A stretch of DNA of 64,000 nt from Chitinophaga sp. CF118 (GCF_900112615.1 NZ_FOMK01000009.1:1-64000); one strand, 5' to 3'. Positions 18,654-28,323 are shown, counted from the first letter of the stretch. A program made the numbers and translations. The notes: a model not told the origin generated them from the letters alone.

Positions 18654-20627
18654 TTATTTATCTTTACTGGCTGCCAGGTCCCTGATATGATCGGCATGCG
18701 TGGGTATACAATAACTCTTAAACCAGTTTTCCTCCTTGTCTACAAAACCAGGATTCTTTTCCACCATATCGGCAATGGCCAGCAATACTTTTTTTGTTAA
18801 AGGTTCCATGTAAGGCAATGCATCTCCGCTCAACAGTATGGCGCATATTGCCTCAAAAAGCGGTGCATGTTCTGACCCGCTGATGGCAGGTAATTGCGCG
18901 ATGATCGAGGCGATATGCTGCGCCAATACTTCCGGCGTCAGATCATGAAGCACTGCCAGTATATACTCTTCCAAAAAACTTTCGCCCCTGAATGGTTTCA
19001 TGTTATCAAAATCATTGCGTAGCGCTGATGCATTGACAAGGGTGGTCAATAGTGTGGCCAGCCAACGTTCATCCGCTTCCTCTTTGGTAGCAACCACCAG
19101 GTAAACAGCCAGTATCAACCGAACTAATGCATCTGTTTCTGTATTGAAAGCAGGCGAAAACCTGGTGATCATTTTTTCGGTCTCCCCATTGAAGGCATAC
19201 ATCGCCCCCAATGCAAAAACAGCATAACTTCTTCTTACCCGCGTATGTGTTGTATTATTCCATTCCTGTAGTAACAGGGTTGATGTTGCTGGATGTTCGT
19301 TACCTGCAATTAACAATACATATTGTGCCTGCCGCGCAATTTCATCATCCGGCCCACCTGCCTGTTCGAAAAACAATGGCAACAAGGGCTCCAGGGAAGC
19401 CTGCAGTTCGGCATACAGGTCATGCAGTCCTTTTATATTCGGCAACGCCACCACACTGCAAAGAAACTTATATAATCGTTGCCTGATCACGGACTCCTTT
19501 AGATAATAAGGCAGCATCCGCGCCAATATAATACCTACCTTAACTTCAAGCAACGTTTCCTCGTACTCCAATTGAGACCAGATGCGGCGGGAACATACGT
19601 TAGCAACTTCCTCCTCTTTTGATAAGAGTCCGGTAAAGGCAGTTAACAAAGTATTGTCCATGTCTATTTTGTCAAACTCCGCCTGCAACTTTGCAGGCGT
19701 TTCCAATGCTGCTATTTTATTTTCGATGAGCACTTCGTTATACTTCTTCCTGAAATTCGCTGTAATGGCGTCCCAGGCAGTAATGGGCGTTTCCTCTTTC
19801 CCATAGTCCTTCCAGCCTGGCATAAATACCTCCCACGGCTTATGCTTATAATTCTCCGGCATTTTTAGTACTACCTGCCCCTGCTCATCATATAACTGCC
19901 AGTTACCTGTTCCATCGCTATTGGGAGAATAGTCAACCAGGATAGTACCATTGGGATAAAAATAACTAATGCGAGGGTCTTCTTTTTCATACACCAGGAT
20001 ATTATTGTAATACCTGCGCCGGTGTAAGCCGGTTACCATTTCATCACGTACAACATACAATTGCTGGCCTGTTTTATCGAAGATGGTTTGTTCACTATCA
20101 TTTCCCTCGTTGCGATGAACAATTTTTCTATGGATTATTGATTTGTCCTTGAACCGGTGATAAAAACTTTCATACCGAACGCCATCTTCACTCCATTTGG
20201 CATACCTGATCTTTCCGTATTCATATTCGTACTCCTCTTCCCGTATGCGGTTGCTTGTATCATATTTATATTTGCTTAGCAGATCACCGTCCCGGTCCCA
20301 CATAACAATGTAGCCGGTATATTTATTCGTTCGAATATCTATTTCACTCATTTGCCAATGGGCATCCACATGGAACGAATTATTTTGGTCTTCATAATAA
20401 GCCCGTTCCGGTACCGAGGCTGGCCGTTTGGGTAATTTTGTACCTCTTGCACTTACGGGCAGGCCCTGCCTGTCGTAATAGCGTTGGGCATTATAAATGC
20501 CCTCTTCAATAAAATCAAATTCTGCTCTCCATACAATGTCATTTTTGGCAGCATAGCTTCCTGACAATAATTCCCAGCTTTCCTGATCAGATTTTATAAA
20601 GCGAATCGTGCCCAGCAATTTTTGCAT
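18654..20627 (-). CDS. Large cytoplasmic protein with YD/MORN-like and HEAT-like repeats
   Basis: The 657-aa protein has no signal peptide or membrane helix. The N-terminal half contains repeated YD/MORN-like strands such as RYYDRQGLPV, WDRDGDLLSKYKYD, IFDKTGQQLYVVRDE and QLYDEQGQVVLKMPE. The C-terminal half (about 330-640) is an all-helical HEAT-like array with LRNDFDNMKPF and similar helices. I do not recognise the family. Proteins of this kind occur as immunity or scaffold proteins near polymorphic toxins, but no toxin is adjacent. It is monocistronic, with 330 bp to the next gene. Confidence 0.7.
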   Translation of the reverse strand: MQKLLGTIRFIKSDQESWELLSGSYAAKNDIVWRAEFDFIEEGIYNAQRYYDRQGLPVSARGTKLPKRPASVPERAYYEDQNNSFHVDAHWQMSEIDIRTNKYTGYIVMWDRDGDLLSKYKYDTSNRIREEEYEYEYGKIRYAKWSEDGVRYESFYHRFKDKSIIHRKIVHRNEGNDSEQTIFDKTGQQLYVVRDEMVTGLHRRRYYNNILVYEKEDPRISYFYPNGTILVDYSPNSDGTGNWQLYDEQGQVVLKMPENYKHKPWEVFMPGWKDYGKEETPITAWDAITANFRKKYNEVLIENKIAALETPAKLQAEFDKIDMDNTLLTAFTGLLSKEEEVANVCSRRIWSQLEYEETLLEVKVGIILARMLPYYLKESVIRQRLYKFLCSVVALPNIKGLHDLYAELQASLEPLLPLFFEQAGGPDDEIARQAQYVLLIAGNEHPATSTLLLQEWNNTTHTRVRRSYAVFALGAMYAFNGETEKMITRFSPAFNTETDALVRLILAVYLVVATKEEADERWLATLLTTLVNASALRNDFDNMKPFRGESFLEEYILAVLHDLTPEVLAQHIASIIAQLPAISGSEHAPLFEAICAILLSGDALPYMEPLTKKVLLAIADMVEKNPGFVDKEENWFKSYCIPTHADHIRDLAASKDK

Positions 20628-20956
20628 GTTTTTCCATTTTACTTTTCATTCATACATCTCAAATTTCGGTAGTTCAGTTTATATCTTCATAAAACGGAGC
20701 ACTACAAATGATCTACAAGCGGTAATAAGGCCAGAAATAAGGTTACCTGCGAACTTCAAAGAATATCCGGGAGTAGCCATTATAAGAGTTATTCTCCTGT
20801 TATGCTGCCTGGAATTGTAATGCTAAAATCTGGTGGAATGATAAACTTCGCTATTGGTCTGCGGAGGTTTGGGTACTGAGATGTTAAAAAGCGTTACTGC
20901 CATGAATATTACTACTTTAATTTAAATACATTAAAAGCTAATGGCAGGTATTTTAG
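20628..20956. other. Intergenic region, nothing recognised
   Basis: 329 bp between the 5' end of the HEAT/MORN-like gene and the 3' end of the esterase gene. I find no gene, convincing terminator or repeat here. Confidence 0.5.
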
Positions 20957-21985
20957 TTATTTCAAAATATGCATCAATTTATTGAATACGTCTTTAGCCT
21001 CAGGCATATTTAAAAAAATCCATGCATGATACATTTCCTTGTATTCATAATAATTAAGGGCTATGTTTTTTTCTTTTGCCAGAGTTACTAGTCTTCTTGC
21101 ATCGGGCAATACCACCTCGTGGGTTCCAGCAAATAAATGGATGGGGGCTAATCCTTCCAGAGCGCCATATATCGGACTTATCATGTAGTTAGAAATATTG
21201 GTGTTTGCCGCATAAATTGAAATTGCTTTGCTGAACCCCTTAATATCAATGTAGGGGTCGTACTTGTCAATTATCTGAATTTCAGGATTCTGCATTGTAG
21301 CATCCAGAAAAGGGGATAGTAAAATGATTTGAGAAGGCTGGGTAAGCTGATTGTTACGGACATATTGTGCAAGCGAAAAAGCAAGTCCCCCACCTGCGGA
21401 GAACCCCATCAATACTACGTTTTCTCTGCCTGCTTGTTGTAGTAGCTCTTCATATGCAGGTACTACCATGTCGAACACATTTTTGTAATTGCTTGCAGGA
21501 ACCAGCGGGTAGTCAGGTATCACAATACCCAAATCAGTATGTTGTACAATCTTGTTTAGAAAAAACCAGTCGTATTTTGTAATGTTAGCAACAAAACCGC
21601 CTCCATGCAGGAAAAATATGTAGCGTTGCGGCATGCTATTCTTTTTCTTCAGCTCCCAGATTGTTCTCCCAGTGGGTGATTTTCGGTATAAGACATCACA
21701 CTGGCTTTTTACTTTATCTGGTATACTGGCGGCTTTGTGGAATTTACTGAAATCTCCGGTCCTGAATTCTTTTTCAATTTTTGTTTTTATACCCATTATT
21801 CGGATGAGTGCGCGGTAAATTTTGCTTTTAAAACTTGGTCTTTCCATGTGATAGTAATTAGTATTTTGAACAATTTCATTGCTGTCTATAAGCCCCGGGG
21901 GCTTTGCGTAAGTATTAGTAAACAGCAATAACATAAATAGCACTGAATAAGTCTTTACCATTTCAATACTGTTTTGGTAAAGCAA
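20957..21985 (-). CDS. Alpha/beta hydrolase, HSL-type esterase, exported
   Basis: The 342-aa protein starts with a hydrophobic export segment (TYSVLFMLLLFTNTYA, residues 11-26). The HGGGFVANI oxyanion motif of the hormone-sensitive lipase family is near residue 126 and the nucleophile elbow GFSAGGG near 198. A late DARRLV and a MYHAW provide the Asp and His of the triad. Likely a periplasmic carboxylesterase of unknown substrate. It ends 329 bp from the next minus-strand gene. Confidence 0.82.
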   Translation of the reverse strand: MLYQNSIEMVKTYSVLFMLLLFTNTYAKPPGLIDSNEIVQNTNYYHMERPSFKSKIYRALIRIMGIKTKIEKEFRTGDFSKFHKAASIPDKVKSQCDVLYRKSPTGRTIWELKKKNSMPQRYIFFLHGGGFVANITKYDWFFLNKIVQHTDLGIVIPDYPLVPASNYKNVFDMVVPAYEELLQQAGRENVVLMGFSAGGGLAFSLAQYVRNNQLTQPSQIILLSPFLDATMQNPEIQIIDKYDPYIDIKGFSKAISIYAANTNISNYMISPIYGALEGLAPIHLFAGTHEVVLPDARRLVTLAKEKNIALNYYEYKEMYHAWIFLNMPEAKDVFNKLMHILK

Positions 21986-22038
21986 ATTTAAATGCAGTAA
22001 GAAGATGATTTTTTAGCAAATGCTAAAAAGAAAGGTTG

Positions 22039-22605
22039 TCAGACCTGAGCCCGCATACGGCTCAGTGTTACCGGCGACATACCCAAAAAGGAAGCAATTG
22101 AGGCAAGTGATGCTCTTTGTAAGATAAAGGGGTCCCGCGAAAGCAGTTTGCGGTAACGTTCTAAAGCGCTGTCAAATTGGAGGGACAAAGTTCTTTCTTC
22201 CAAAGCGAGATAGTACTTTTCCATTATGAACCGGAACAGGTTAAACAGACTAGGGTGTTCCTTGCAGAGGTTGACAAACTCTTCGTAATTTAATTTCAAT
22301 ATAAAGGAGTCTTCTAGTACTTCTACATTTTCATTACTGCCAGTTTGTGTAAACAGTGCATAAGTTGATGTTATGATATCGTTTTCCCTGGCAAACAAGG
22401 TGGTAACTTCCTTACCATTAATAACAGAAAATATTCGTGCAAACCCTTTTTCAATAATGTAGATATGGTTACAACGCTGCCCCTGCTTTATTAGAAAGGA
22501 GCCTTTAGCAACATCCATAAAGACAACATGCTTGTTGAGAAGCTCCACGGCCTCGTGTGACAAGCTTGTATTTCCGAATATATTTTCTAATGTATGCAAC
22601 AACAT
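22039..22605 (-). CDS. Crp/Fnr family transcriptional regulator
   Basis: The 188-aa protein has a cyclic-nucleotide-binding-like domain (about residues 20-115; GSFLIKQGQRCNHIYIIEKG near 36). A short C-terminal helix-turn-helix follows (ASLASIASFLGMSPVTLSRM, residues 164-183), the form usual in Bacteroidota. It is divergent from the 303-aa hydrolase gene at 22784, and the shared 178-bp region holds a direct repeat. It may control that gene or the esterase downstream of itself; neither is proven. Confidence 0.88.
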   Translation of the reverse strand: MLLHTLENIFGNTSLSHEAVELLNKHVVFMDVAKGSFLIKQGQRCNHIYIIEKGFARIFSVINGKEVTTLFARENDIITSTYALFTQTGSNENVEVLEDSFILKLNYEEFVNLCKEHPSLFNLFRFIMEKYYLALEERTLSLQFDSALERYRKLLSRDPFILQRASLASIASFLGMSPVTLSRMRAQV

Positions 22606-22696
22606 GATGAATAATCAGCCAAAGATAAGATTTGCTGATATTTCTATCTGTTTATCGAAGTGCAGAAATTGACCAGGATTATTTTCATTTCCAACT

Positions 22697-22730
22697 AAAT
22701 CGGCTACAGGATCTACCAAATCGGCAACAG
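22697..22730. promoter_or_regulatory. 21-bp-spaced direct repeat in divergent promoter region
   Basis: Two 13-bp copies of AAATCGGCWACAG start at 22697 and 22718, a spacing of 21 bp or two helical turns. They lie between the Crp/Fnr gene and the divergent hydrolase gene. Two same-face direct half-sites suit an AraC-type activator, and an AraC gene lies just downstream. This is a plausible operator, not demonstrated. Confidence 0.5.
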
Positions 22731-22783
22731 ATATAGAATATTGTGGTTCTAACTTTGTGCTATCAACTTTTAAAGAAGGTACA

Positions 22784-23695
22784 ATGAAAAAAGTAACGTT
22801 TAGCAATAGAGATTGGAAGGTTGCAGCCAACCTTTATTTGCCGGAAGATCTGGATGTTTCAAAAAATAATGCCGCCATCGTGTGTGTACATCCGGGCAGC
22901 AGTGTTAAAGAACAGACATCCGGATTGTATGCTGCAAAACTTGCAGCAGAAGGATTTGTAACCATCGCATTTGACGCGTCCTTTCAAGGGGAAAGCGGAG
23001 GAGTTCCCCGTTACCTTGAAGATCCGGCCACTCGCGTAGAAGACATCCGTTGTGCGGTAGATTATCTAACAACCTTGGAGTATGTTGACAACAGCCGCAT
23101 TGGCGTGTTGGGTATTTGTGCTGGTGGCGGGTATGCGACTAATGCCGCACTTTCAGAGCGACGCATCAAAGCCGTGGGAACGGTAGTAGCTACCAATGTC
23201 AGCCGTGCTTTTCGTGAACAGTCGTTTTTGCAAACGCTTGAAGCCGTATCCGGGCAGCGCACAGCGGAGGCTAATGGAGCTGATATTTTGATTACGAACT
23301 GGACACCTAACTCGGTTGAGGATGCGAAGCAAGCCGGTATGGATGAATTGGATATGCTGGAGGCTATCGACTATTACAGAACACCGCGTGGGCAGCATCC
23401 TGCCTCGTGTAATAAATTACGCTTCACGAGTTTAGCTAACCTGATTACTTTTGATGCTTTTCATCTGGCTGAGGTTTTACTTACACAACCATTAATGGTG
23501 GTTGTAGGTGATAAAGTGGGAGCCTTCGGTTCATATCGTGATGGTTTTGAATTGTTCAACAAAGCGGCCTCTGCCAACAAGAAAATCCACGTAGTAAAAG
23601 GGGCAAGTCATTACGATTTGTACGACCAGCCCAAAGCGATGAAGGAGGCGCTGACACAATTGATCCCTTTTTATAAAGAACATCTTTTGGCGTAA
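22784..23695 (+). CDS. Alpha/beta hydrolase (dienelactone hydrolase/X-Pro-peptidase-like)
   Basis: The ATG at 22784 is chosen because AAAGAAGGT stands just before it; a GTG at 22757 would add nine residues. The 303-aa product has VCVHPGSSVKEQ near residue 32, a nucleophile elbow GICAGGGYA near 109 with Cys instead of Ser, and GASHYDLYDQP near the C terminus carrying the catalytic His. The Cys nucleophile is as in dienelactone hydrolases. It is followed after 10 bp by the AraC gene, so both are probably one transcript. Confidence 0.82.
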   Translation: MKKVTFSNRDWKVAANLYLPEDLDVSKNNAAIVCVHPGSSVKEQTSGLYAAKLAAEGFVTIAFDASFQGESGGVPRYLEDPATRVEDIRCAVDYLTTLEYVDNSRIGVLGICAGGGYATNAALSERRIKAVGTVVATNVSRAFREQSFLQTLEAVSGQRTAEANGADILITNWTPNSVEDAKQAGMDELDMLEAIDYYRTPRGQHPASCNKLRFTSLANLITFDAFHLAEVLLTQPLMVVVGDKVGAFGSYRDGFELFNKAASANKKIHVVKGASHYDLYDQPKAMKEALTQLIPFYKEHLLA

Positions 23696-23705
23696 ATTAG
23701 TACCT

Positions 23706-24614
23706 GTGCAAACGATTAATTCTATATCTCAATTTCATAGACTGTTGTCTTTGCCTGATCCGCTACATCCCTTGGTAAGCGTGGTGCATGTAGAAGATAT
23801 ACGTCCAGTGAAGAATGTGGTTTGGGAAGGTTTCTTTTTGAATTTCTACACAATTTCTCTCAAAAGGAATGTTCAGGCTAAAGGCAAATATGGCCAAAGC
23901 TATTATGATTTTGACAAAGGCGTGATGAGCTTTACTGCGCCCAGGCAGTTACAGTCACACGTGATGCTGGCGGATGTCCAACAAAAAGAACTCGGAACAG
24001 GATATGTATTATTACTACATCCCGATTTTTTGTTACAAAACCCGTTAGCATATAAGATACTCACCTTTGGTTATTTTGATTATTCCATAAACGAGGCTTT
24101 GCATCTTTCTGTTCGTGAAGAGCAGGATATACTGCATCTGTTTCGCAAAATAGAACAGGAGTGTGAACATATCGATACGGTAATGCAGGAGATCGTATTG
24201 TCGCAAATTGACTTAATCTTAAACTACTGCAATCGCTTTTATCAACGGCAATTCATTACCAGGAAACTGGTCAACAGCGATTTGTTAAGCCGGTTGGATC
24301 AGTTGCTCAGTAACTATTTCGATGAAAACAAAGCAATACACAACGGCTTGCCTGTAGTGAAGGATCTAGCCGAACAATTACAGGTATCTCAGCGATATCT
24401 GAGTGATATGGCTCGCATCTTAACCGGGCAAAACACTCAACAACTTATTCACGGAAAACTTATTGAAAAAGCAAAGGAAAGATTGATAACGACTAATCTT
24501 TCGGTTAGTGAAATTGCCTACGAACTCGGCTTTGAACATTCGCAAAGCTTTAACAAGCTATTTAAGAATAAAACCAATGTGACGCCTCTGGAGTTTAGAT
24601 CTTCATTCAATTGA
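23706..24614 (+). CDS. AraC family transcriptional regulator
   Basis: The 302-aa protein starts at a GTG 10 bp after the hydrolase stop. An AraC C-terminal pair of helix-turn-helix motifs covers about residues 200-300, including LAEQLQVSQRYLSDMARI and VSEIAYELGFEHSQSFNKLF. The N-terminal ligand domain resembles AraC_binding_2 proteins. It probably regulates the adjoining hydrolase operon, with the 21-bp-spaced repeat at 22697 as a candidate site. Confidence 0.9.
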   Translation: MQTINSISQFHRLLSLPDPLHPLVSVVHVEDIRPVKNVVWEGFFLNFYTISLKRNVQAKGKYGQSYYDFDKGVMSFTAPRQLQSHVMLADVQQKELGTGYVLLLHPDFLLQNPLAYKILTFGYFDYSINEALHLSVREEQDILHLFRKIEQECEHIDTVMQEIVLSQIDLILNYCNRFYQRQFITRKLVNSDLLSRLDQLLSNYFDENKAIHNGLPVVKDLAEQLQVSQRYLSDMARILTGQNTQQLIHGKLIEKAKERLITTNLSVSEIAYELGFEHSQSFNKLFKNKTNVTPLEFRSSFN

Positions 24615-24689
24615 TAAACTATTCGGAATTTTTATCCAGCTCCTCGAGTTTTGTATACAATCTCCCAAACGTATAAAGTTGTTAAATAA

Positions 24690-24718
24690 AAAAGTCTCTT
24701 TTTACGAGAGGCTTTTTT
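24690..24718 (+). terminator. Terminator of the AraC operon
   Basis: AAAAGTCTCT pairs with AGAGGCTTTT (10 bp, one T-G) around a 7-nt loop and is followed by a T tract. The recurrent island-junction sequence begins one base after the T tract. Confidence 0.75.
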
Positions 24719-24719
24719 A

Positions 24720-24753
24720 TGGAGAGGAGCGGGGAGATGTCGAAGTATTTTGT
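24720..24753. repeat. Island-junction repeat, copy 1
   Basis: A 34-bp sequence beginning TGGAGAGG and ending GAAGTATTTTGT. It matches the copy at 41057-41090 at all but two positions. It sits directly behind a terminator hairpin, as do the copies at 32810 and 41053. In copy 3 the sequence is the coding 3' end of a serine recombinase, so this is either a recombinase remnant or an attachment site. Confidence 0.65.
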
Positions 24754-24761
24754 TAATCCGC

Positions 24762-24790
24762 AAGTTCGAATCCGGTTGTCGCCGACTTAA
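24762..24790 (+). other. Orphan tRNA 3'-end fragment, second copy
   Basis: AAGTTCGAATCCGG...CGCCGACTTAA resembles a tRNA T loop and acceptor 3' strand and is close to the segment at 18379, with a few substitutions and one inserted base. There is no tRNA body. Together the two fragments flank 18.4-24.8 kb in direct orientation. The rest of the gap to 25028 holds only a repeated CGCGGTATT at 24900 and 24930. Confidence 0.45.
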
Positions 24791-25028
24791 TAAGCGTTTA
24801 GCTGCTTTCTTAAACCGCGTGAAGAGTAGTATTTATGTGTTTTTAATAACAATCAGAAAAACATACTTCCCCAATGCTAAATAATGAACCGTGATATTTC
24901 GCGGTATTTAGAATCAAACCCTTGTATATCGCGGTATTGCCCCGGCCTTATAGTTAATAAATAGTTTGTTTACAGGTGCTTATGAAGATGGTATGCCAAT
25001 TGGCGCATTGAATCCATAATTATCTGTA

Positions 25029-25811
25029 ATGGAAAAAAGGCAATCAAAAACAATTGTATTTATAACTGGTGCTTTTGTTCACCATAGTTGCTGGGATGAG
25101 TGGAGAACCTATTTTGAAAGCAAGGGTTATAAAACAATCGCCCCTCCCTGGCCGCACAAAAATGTTTCTCCGGAAATACTGCGCAACAGTCTTCCTAACA
25201 TAGCAATAGCGTCCAACAGGCTTGCGGCGTTAACTGATTACTACGATGATGCTGTAAGGAAGCTCCCTGAAAAGCCGATATTAATTGGGCATTCAATCGG
25301 AGGGCTTATTGTACAGCTTTTACTGCAAAGAGGATTGGGGGTGGCGGGAGTTGCCATTCATTCTGTACCACCACAGGGCATCATCACTTTTAAGTTCTCT
25401 TTTTTGAAAGCAGGCTGGGGGCCGCTTGGCCTTTTCACCCCGGCAAAAAAATCGTTCCTCATGTCTTTCCGCCAATGGCAATATGCTTTTACTAATGGGA
25501 TGGATGGCGATTCGCAGAAAGAAGCATATTACAAATTTGCCATTCCCGAATCAAAGCTTATTGTGAGGGATACCATCACCAAAGCAGCCAGAGTGAACTT
25601 TGATAACCCGCATGCTCCATTGTTATTAACCTCCGGCAGCGACGACCACACCATACCGGCCTCACTGAATTATGCTAATTATCTGAAATATAAAAACAAC
25701 GATTCGATTATTGAATACAAAGAATTCAAGGGCAGGAATCACTTCGTTTTGGGCCAGCCAACCTGGAAAGAAGATGCTGATTATATACTTCAATGGATAA
25801 GTAATCAATAG
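25029..25811 (+). CDS. Alpha/beta hydrolase
   Basis: The 260-aa cytoplasmic protein has FITGAFVHHSCWDEW at residues 11-25 and the nucleophile elbow GHSIGGLIVQLL near residue 87. GSDDHTIP near 200 and GRNHFVL near 239 supply Asp and His. It resembles the AbhydrolaseI/pimeloyl-ester type; the substrate is unknown. The next gene, another hydrolase, starts 56 bp downstream in the same direction. Confidence 0.82.
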   Translation: MEKRQSKTIVFITGAFVHHSCWDEWRTYFESKGYKTIAPPWPHKNVSPEILRNSLPNIAIASNRLAALTDYYDDAVRKLPEKPILIGHSIGGLIVQLLLQRGLGVAGVAIHSVPPQGIITFKFSFLKAGWGPLGLFTPAKKSFLMSFRQWQYAFTNGMDGDSQKEAYYKFAIPESKLIVRDTITKAARVNFDNPHAPLLLTSGSDDHTIPASLNYANYLKYKNNDSIIEYKEFKGRNHFVLGQPTWKEDADYILQWISNQ

Positions 25812-25867
25812 CATTTGGCAGGTAAGCAAACCATTTAACATTATACATACAATTAAAACAACAAAAC

Positions 25868-26860
25868 ATGTTTATGCGCACATCTATTAGAGAAATAAGT
25901 TACTACCCGGCCATACTATGGTTAATGGTGATGTTGATTGCCGGGTGCCAAACCAATCCCGGCAAGCAGTCCACATCAGCAGTAAATGATAGTACCGCCA
26001 TTACAACCGAGCCTGCCTCTCCTCCATCAAACTTTAAACATGCATCGGCTAAAGTAAACGGCATTGATATTCATTATGTAGTTGGCGGGGAGGGTGAACC
26101 GCTTGTTTTATTACATGGTTTTGGACAAAACTGGTATATGTGGAATCGTCTGTTACCCGAATTATCCAAACATTTTACCGTAATAGCGCCTGATCTTCCG
26201 GGCCTGGGTGAATCGGGCAAGCCTGACAGTGGTTATGATAAAAAAGCCTTAGCCGGTTACATACACGGGCTTGTAAAGCAATTGGGCTATAATAATATAA
26301 ACCTGGCCGGGCACGACATAGGCCTGATGATAGCTTATGCCTATGCAGCACAATTTTCGGGCGAGGTAAAAAAGCTGGCATTGATGGATGCATTGCTGCC
26401 GGGTGTTGAGCCTGTCTGGAGCCAGGTTAAAGCATCTGCGTGGTGGTTTGGTTTCTTCTCTTTTCCGGCATCGGGAGAACTGGTGGCAGGCAGAGAACGC
26501 TTATTTCTCACCAACTTCTGGCCGGTAGTTGGCCATGTAAAAAATGCATTTACTACTGAAGAAACAAATGAGTTTGTAAGAGCTTATTCAACAAAAGGAT
26601 CAACGGCAGGAGCATTTCAATGGTTTGCCGCTTTTGAACAGGATACAAAAGATAATAAGGTGTTTATGAAGACCAAATTAAAAATGCCTTTGCTGGCAAT
26701 GGGTGGCGAATACTTTGGTGCGGGCTTCCTTGTAGATCACTGCAAGCTTATTGCTGAAAATGTGAAAGGCTCCAATATCAAAGGCGCAGGCCATTGGATT
26801 GTACAAGAGAATACGGAACAGGTGCAGAAAGACTTGCTTGATTTTTTTATGGCCAATTAG
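25868..26860 (+). CDS. Lipoprotein alpha/beta hydrolase, epoxide-hydrolase-like
   Basis: The 330-aa protein begins with a type II signal (MLIAGC near residue 25), so it is probably membrane-anchored. The core has LLHGFGQNWYMWNRL near residue 78, PDLPGLGESGKPD near 106 and the nucleophile elbow GHDIGLMIAYAYA near 145. Asp as nucleophile is the mark of epoxide hydrolases and haloalkane dehalogenases. AGHWIVQENTEQV near the end carries the catalytic His. It lies in a run of genes with a second hydrolase and a porin. Confidence 0.85.
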   Translation: MFMRTSIREISYYPAILWLMVMLIAGCQTNPGKQSTSAVNDSTAITTEPASPPSNFKHASAKVNGIDIHYVVGGEGEPLVLLHGFGQNWYMWNRLLPELSKHFTVIAPDLPGLGESGKPDSGYDKKALAGYIHGLVKQLGYNNINLAGHDIGLMIAYAYAAQFSGEVKKLALMDALLPGVEPVWSQVKASAWWFGFFSFPASGELVAGRERLFLTNFWPVVGHVKNAFTTEETNEFVRAYSTKGSTAGAFQWFAAFEQDTKDNKVFMKTKLKMPLLAMGGEYFGAGFLVDHCKLIAENVKGSNIKGAGHWIVQENTEQVQKDLLDFFMAN

Positions 26861-26910
26861 TATTACCACATTACCGCTAAGGTATTACGGTGGCTATCAA
26901 AATAAATGAC

Positions 26911-28311
26911 ATGGAAACGCGAATGATCAAAACTATCGGACGTGTTGCAGGTATAAGTTTATTTGTTTTGCTGTTTTATTATAGTGATGCACAGACGCTC
27001 CCTGCTTTCAAGCAGTTACGGTATGATGAGGATTACTTTTTTCTGAAGAATGATAGCAGTAGCAATTGGTATAAAAGAACAAAATTCAGTGCTATTTCGG
27101 ATGATAAAAATACCTGGTTGAGCATAGGTGGTGACATCAGGTATCAATACCTGTGGTTTAATAATGACAACTGGGGCGGATCTCCTGCCGACAAGGATGG
27201 ATTTATTCTTACCCGGTATCTGGCTCATGCTGATTTTCATGCTGGTAAAAATTTCAGAACATTTGTGCAACTGCAAAGCAGCCTTGCAAATGGGAAGGTT
27301 GGGCCATCTTCACCGGTGGATGAAAACCAGTTAGACCTGCACCAGGCATTTGTAGATGTGGTGTTGCCTTTTCAACATTCGCAAACACTGACTATGAGGC
27401 TTGGTCGGCAGGAACTATTATATGGCTCTCAAAGGTTAGTGGCTGTACGTGATGGGCCTAACAACCGGCAATCATTTGACGCAGCCCGGTTGCTGTATAC
27501 CAATCGTAGTTGGAAAGCCGATGTTTTCTTTTCTCATTCTGTGCAATCGAGGCAAATGTTATTTGATGACGGCTTTAATAAATACACCAGATTCTGGGGC
27601 GCTTACCTGGTTAAAAACCAGGTGCCTTTCTTCAGCAATATCGATGTGTATTACTTCGGGCTGGAGAAAAAAAGTGCAAAGTTTGATGATGGGGCAGGGC
27701 GGGAGCTAAGGCATTCTATTGGTAGCCGTATATGGCTTGGCAAAAAGTACTGGCGATACGATATTGAAGGGCTTTACCAATTTGGTGATTTTGCAGGAAA
27801 AAAAATTGATGCATGGACATTGTCTGTAAACACAGGTTACAAATTTTCCGATACAAGGCTTAAGCCTGAAATAGGGATAAAAACGGAATTGATAAGCGGT
27901 GATGCGTCATCTGGCGATAACAAATTGCAAACTTTTAATCCGTTATTTCCCAGGGGAGGGTATTTTGGTCTGGTATCTTTGATAGGGCCTGTTAATTTAT
28001 TTGACGTTCATCCATCGTTTACATTGGATTTATCCAGGCGGTTGTTCTTTAATATGGATTGTGATATTTTCTCGCGCTATAGCCGGAATGATGGTTTATA
28101 TGGCCCCAATGTGGCTATGATTTACTCTGGAAAAAACAGTACTAAAAAGAGTATTGGACAGCAGTATTCTACTCATCTCGAATATGTTCCCAACAGTTTC
28201 CTATACTTCCGGTACGAGTGTACCTGGTTTAAAGCCGGCTCTTTTTTGAAAGAGGTGGGGCCGGGTAAAGACATAATGTTTATGGCTACCACAGTTCAGC
28301 TCAAATTTTAG
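26911..28311 (+). CDS. Alginate export family outer-membrane beta-barrel protein
   Basis: The start is set at the ATG at 26911 (467 aa), since it gives a clean signal peptide ending near YYSDAQT; a GTG at 26890 is possible. The mature protein is a chain of amphipathic strands with RLGRQELLYGSQRLVAVRD near residue 165, the hallmark of the alginate-export (AlgE-like) barrel family. It ends in an aromatic terminal strand (ATTVQLKF). It probably passes small organic compounds across the outer membrane; alginate itself is unlikely as no alginate genes are present. A strong terminator follows. Confidence 0.82.
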   Translation: METRMIKTIGRVAGISLFVLLFYYSDAQTLPAFKQLRYDEDYFFLKNDSSSNWYKRTKFSAISDDKNTWLSIGGDIRYQYLWFNNDNWGGSPADKDGFILTRYLAHADFHAGKNFRTFVQLQSSLANGKVGPSSPVDENQLDLHQAFVDVVLPFQHSQTLTMRLGRQELLYGSQRLVAVRDGPNNRQSFDAARLLYTNRSWKADVFFSHSVQSRQMLFDDGFNKYTRFWGAYLVKNQVPFFSNIDVYYFGLEKKSAKFDDGAGRELRHSIGSRIWLGKKYWRYDIEGLYQFGDFAGKKIDAWTLSVNTGYKFSDTRLKPEIGIKTELISGDASSGDNKLQTFNPLFPRGGYFGLVSLIGPVNLFDVHPSFTLDLSRRLFFNMDCDIFSRYSRNDGLYGPNVAMIYSGKNSTKKSIGQQYSTHLEYVPNSFLYFRYECTWFKAGSFLKEVGPGKDIMFMATTVQLKF

Positions 28312-28323
28312 CAAACTAACCAT

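Noticed and set aside
24900..24938. CGCGGTATT direct repeat, 30 bp apart, as an attachment site
   Set aside because: Too short, with no recombinase or boundary attached to it.
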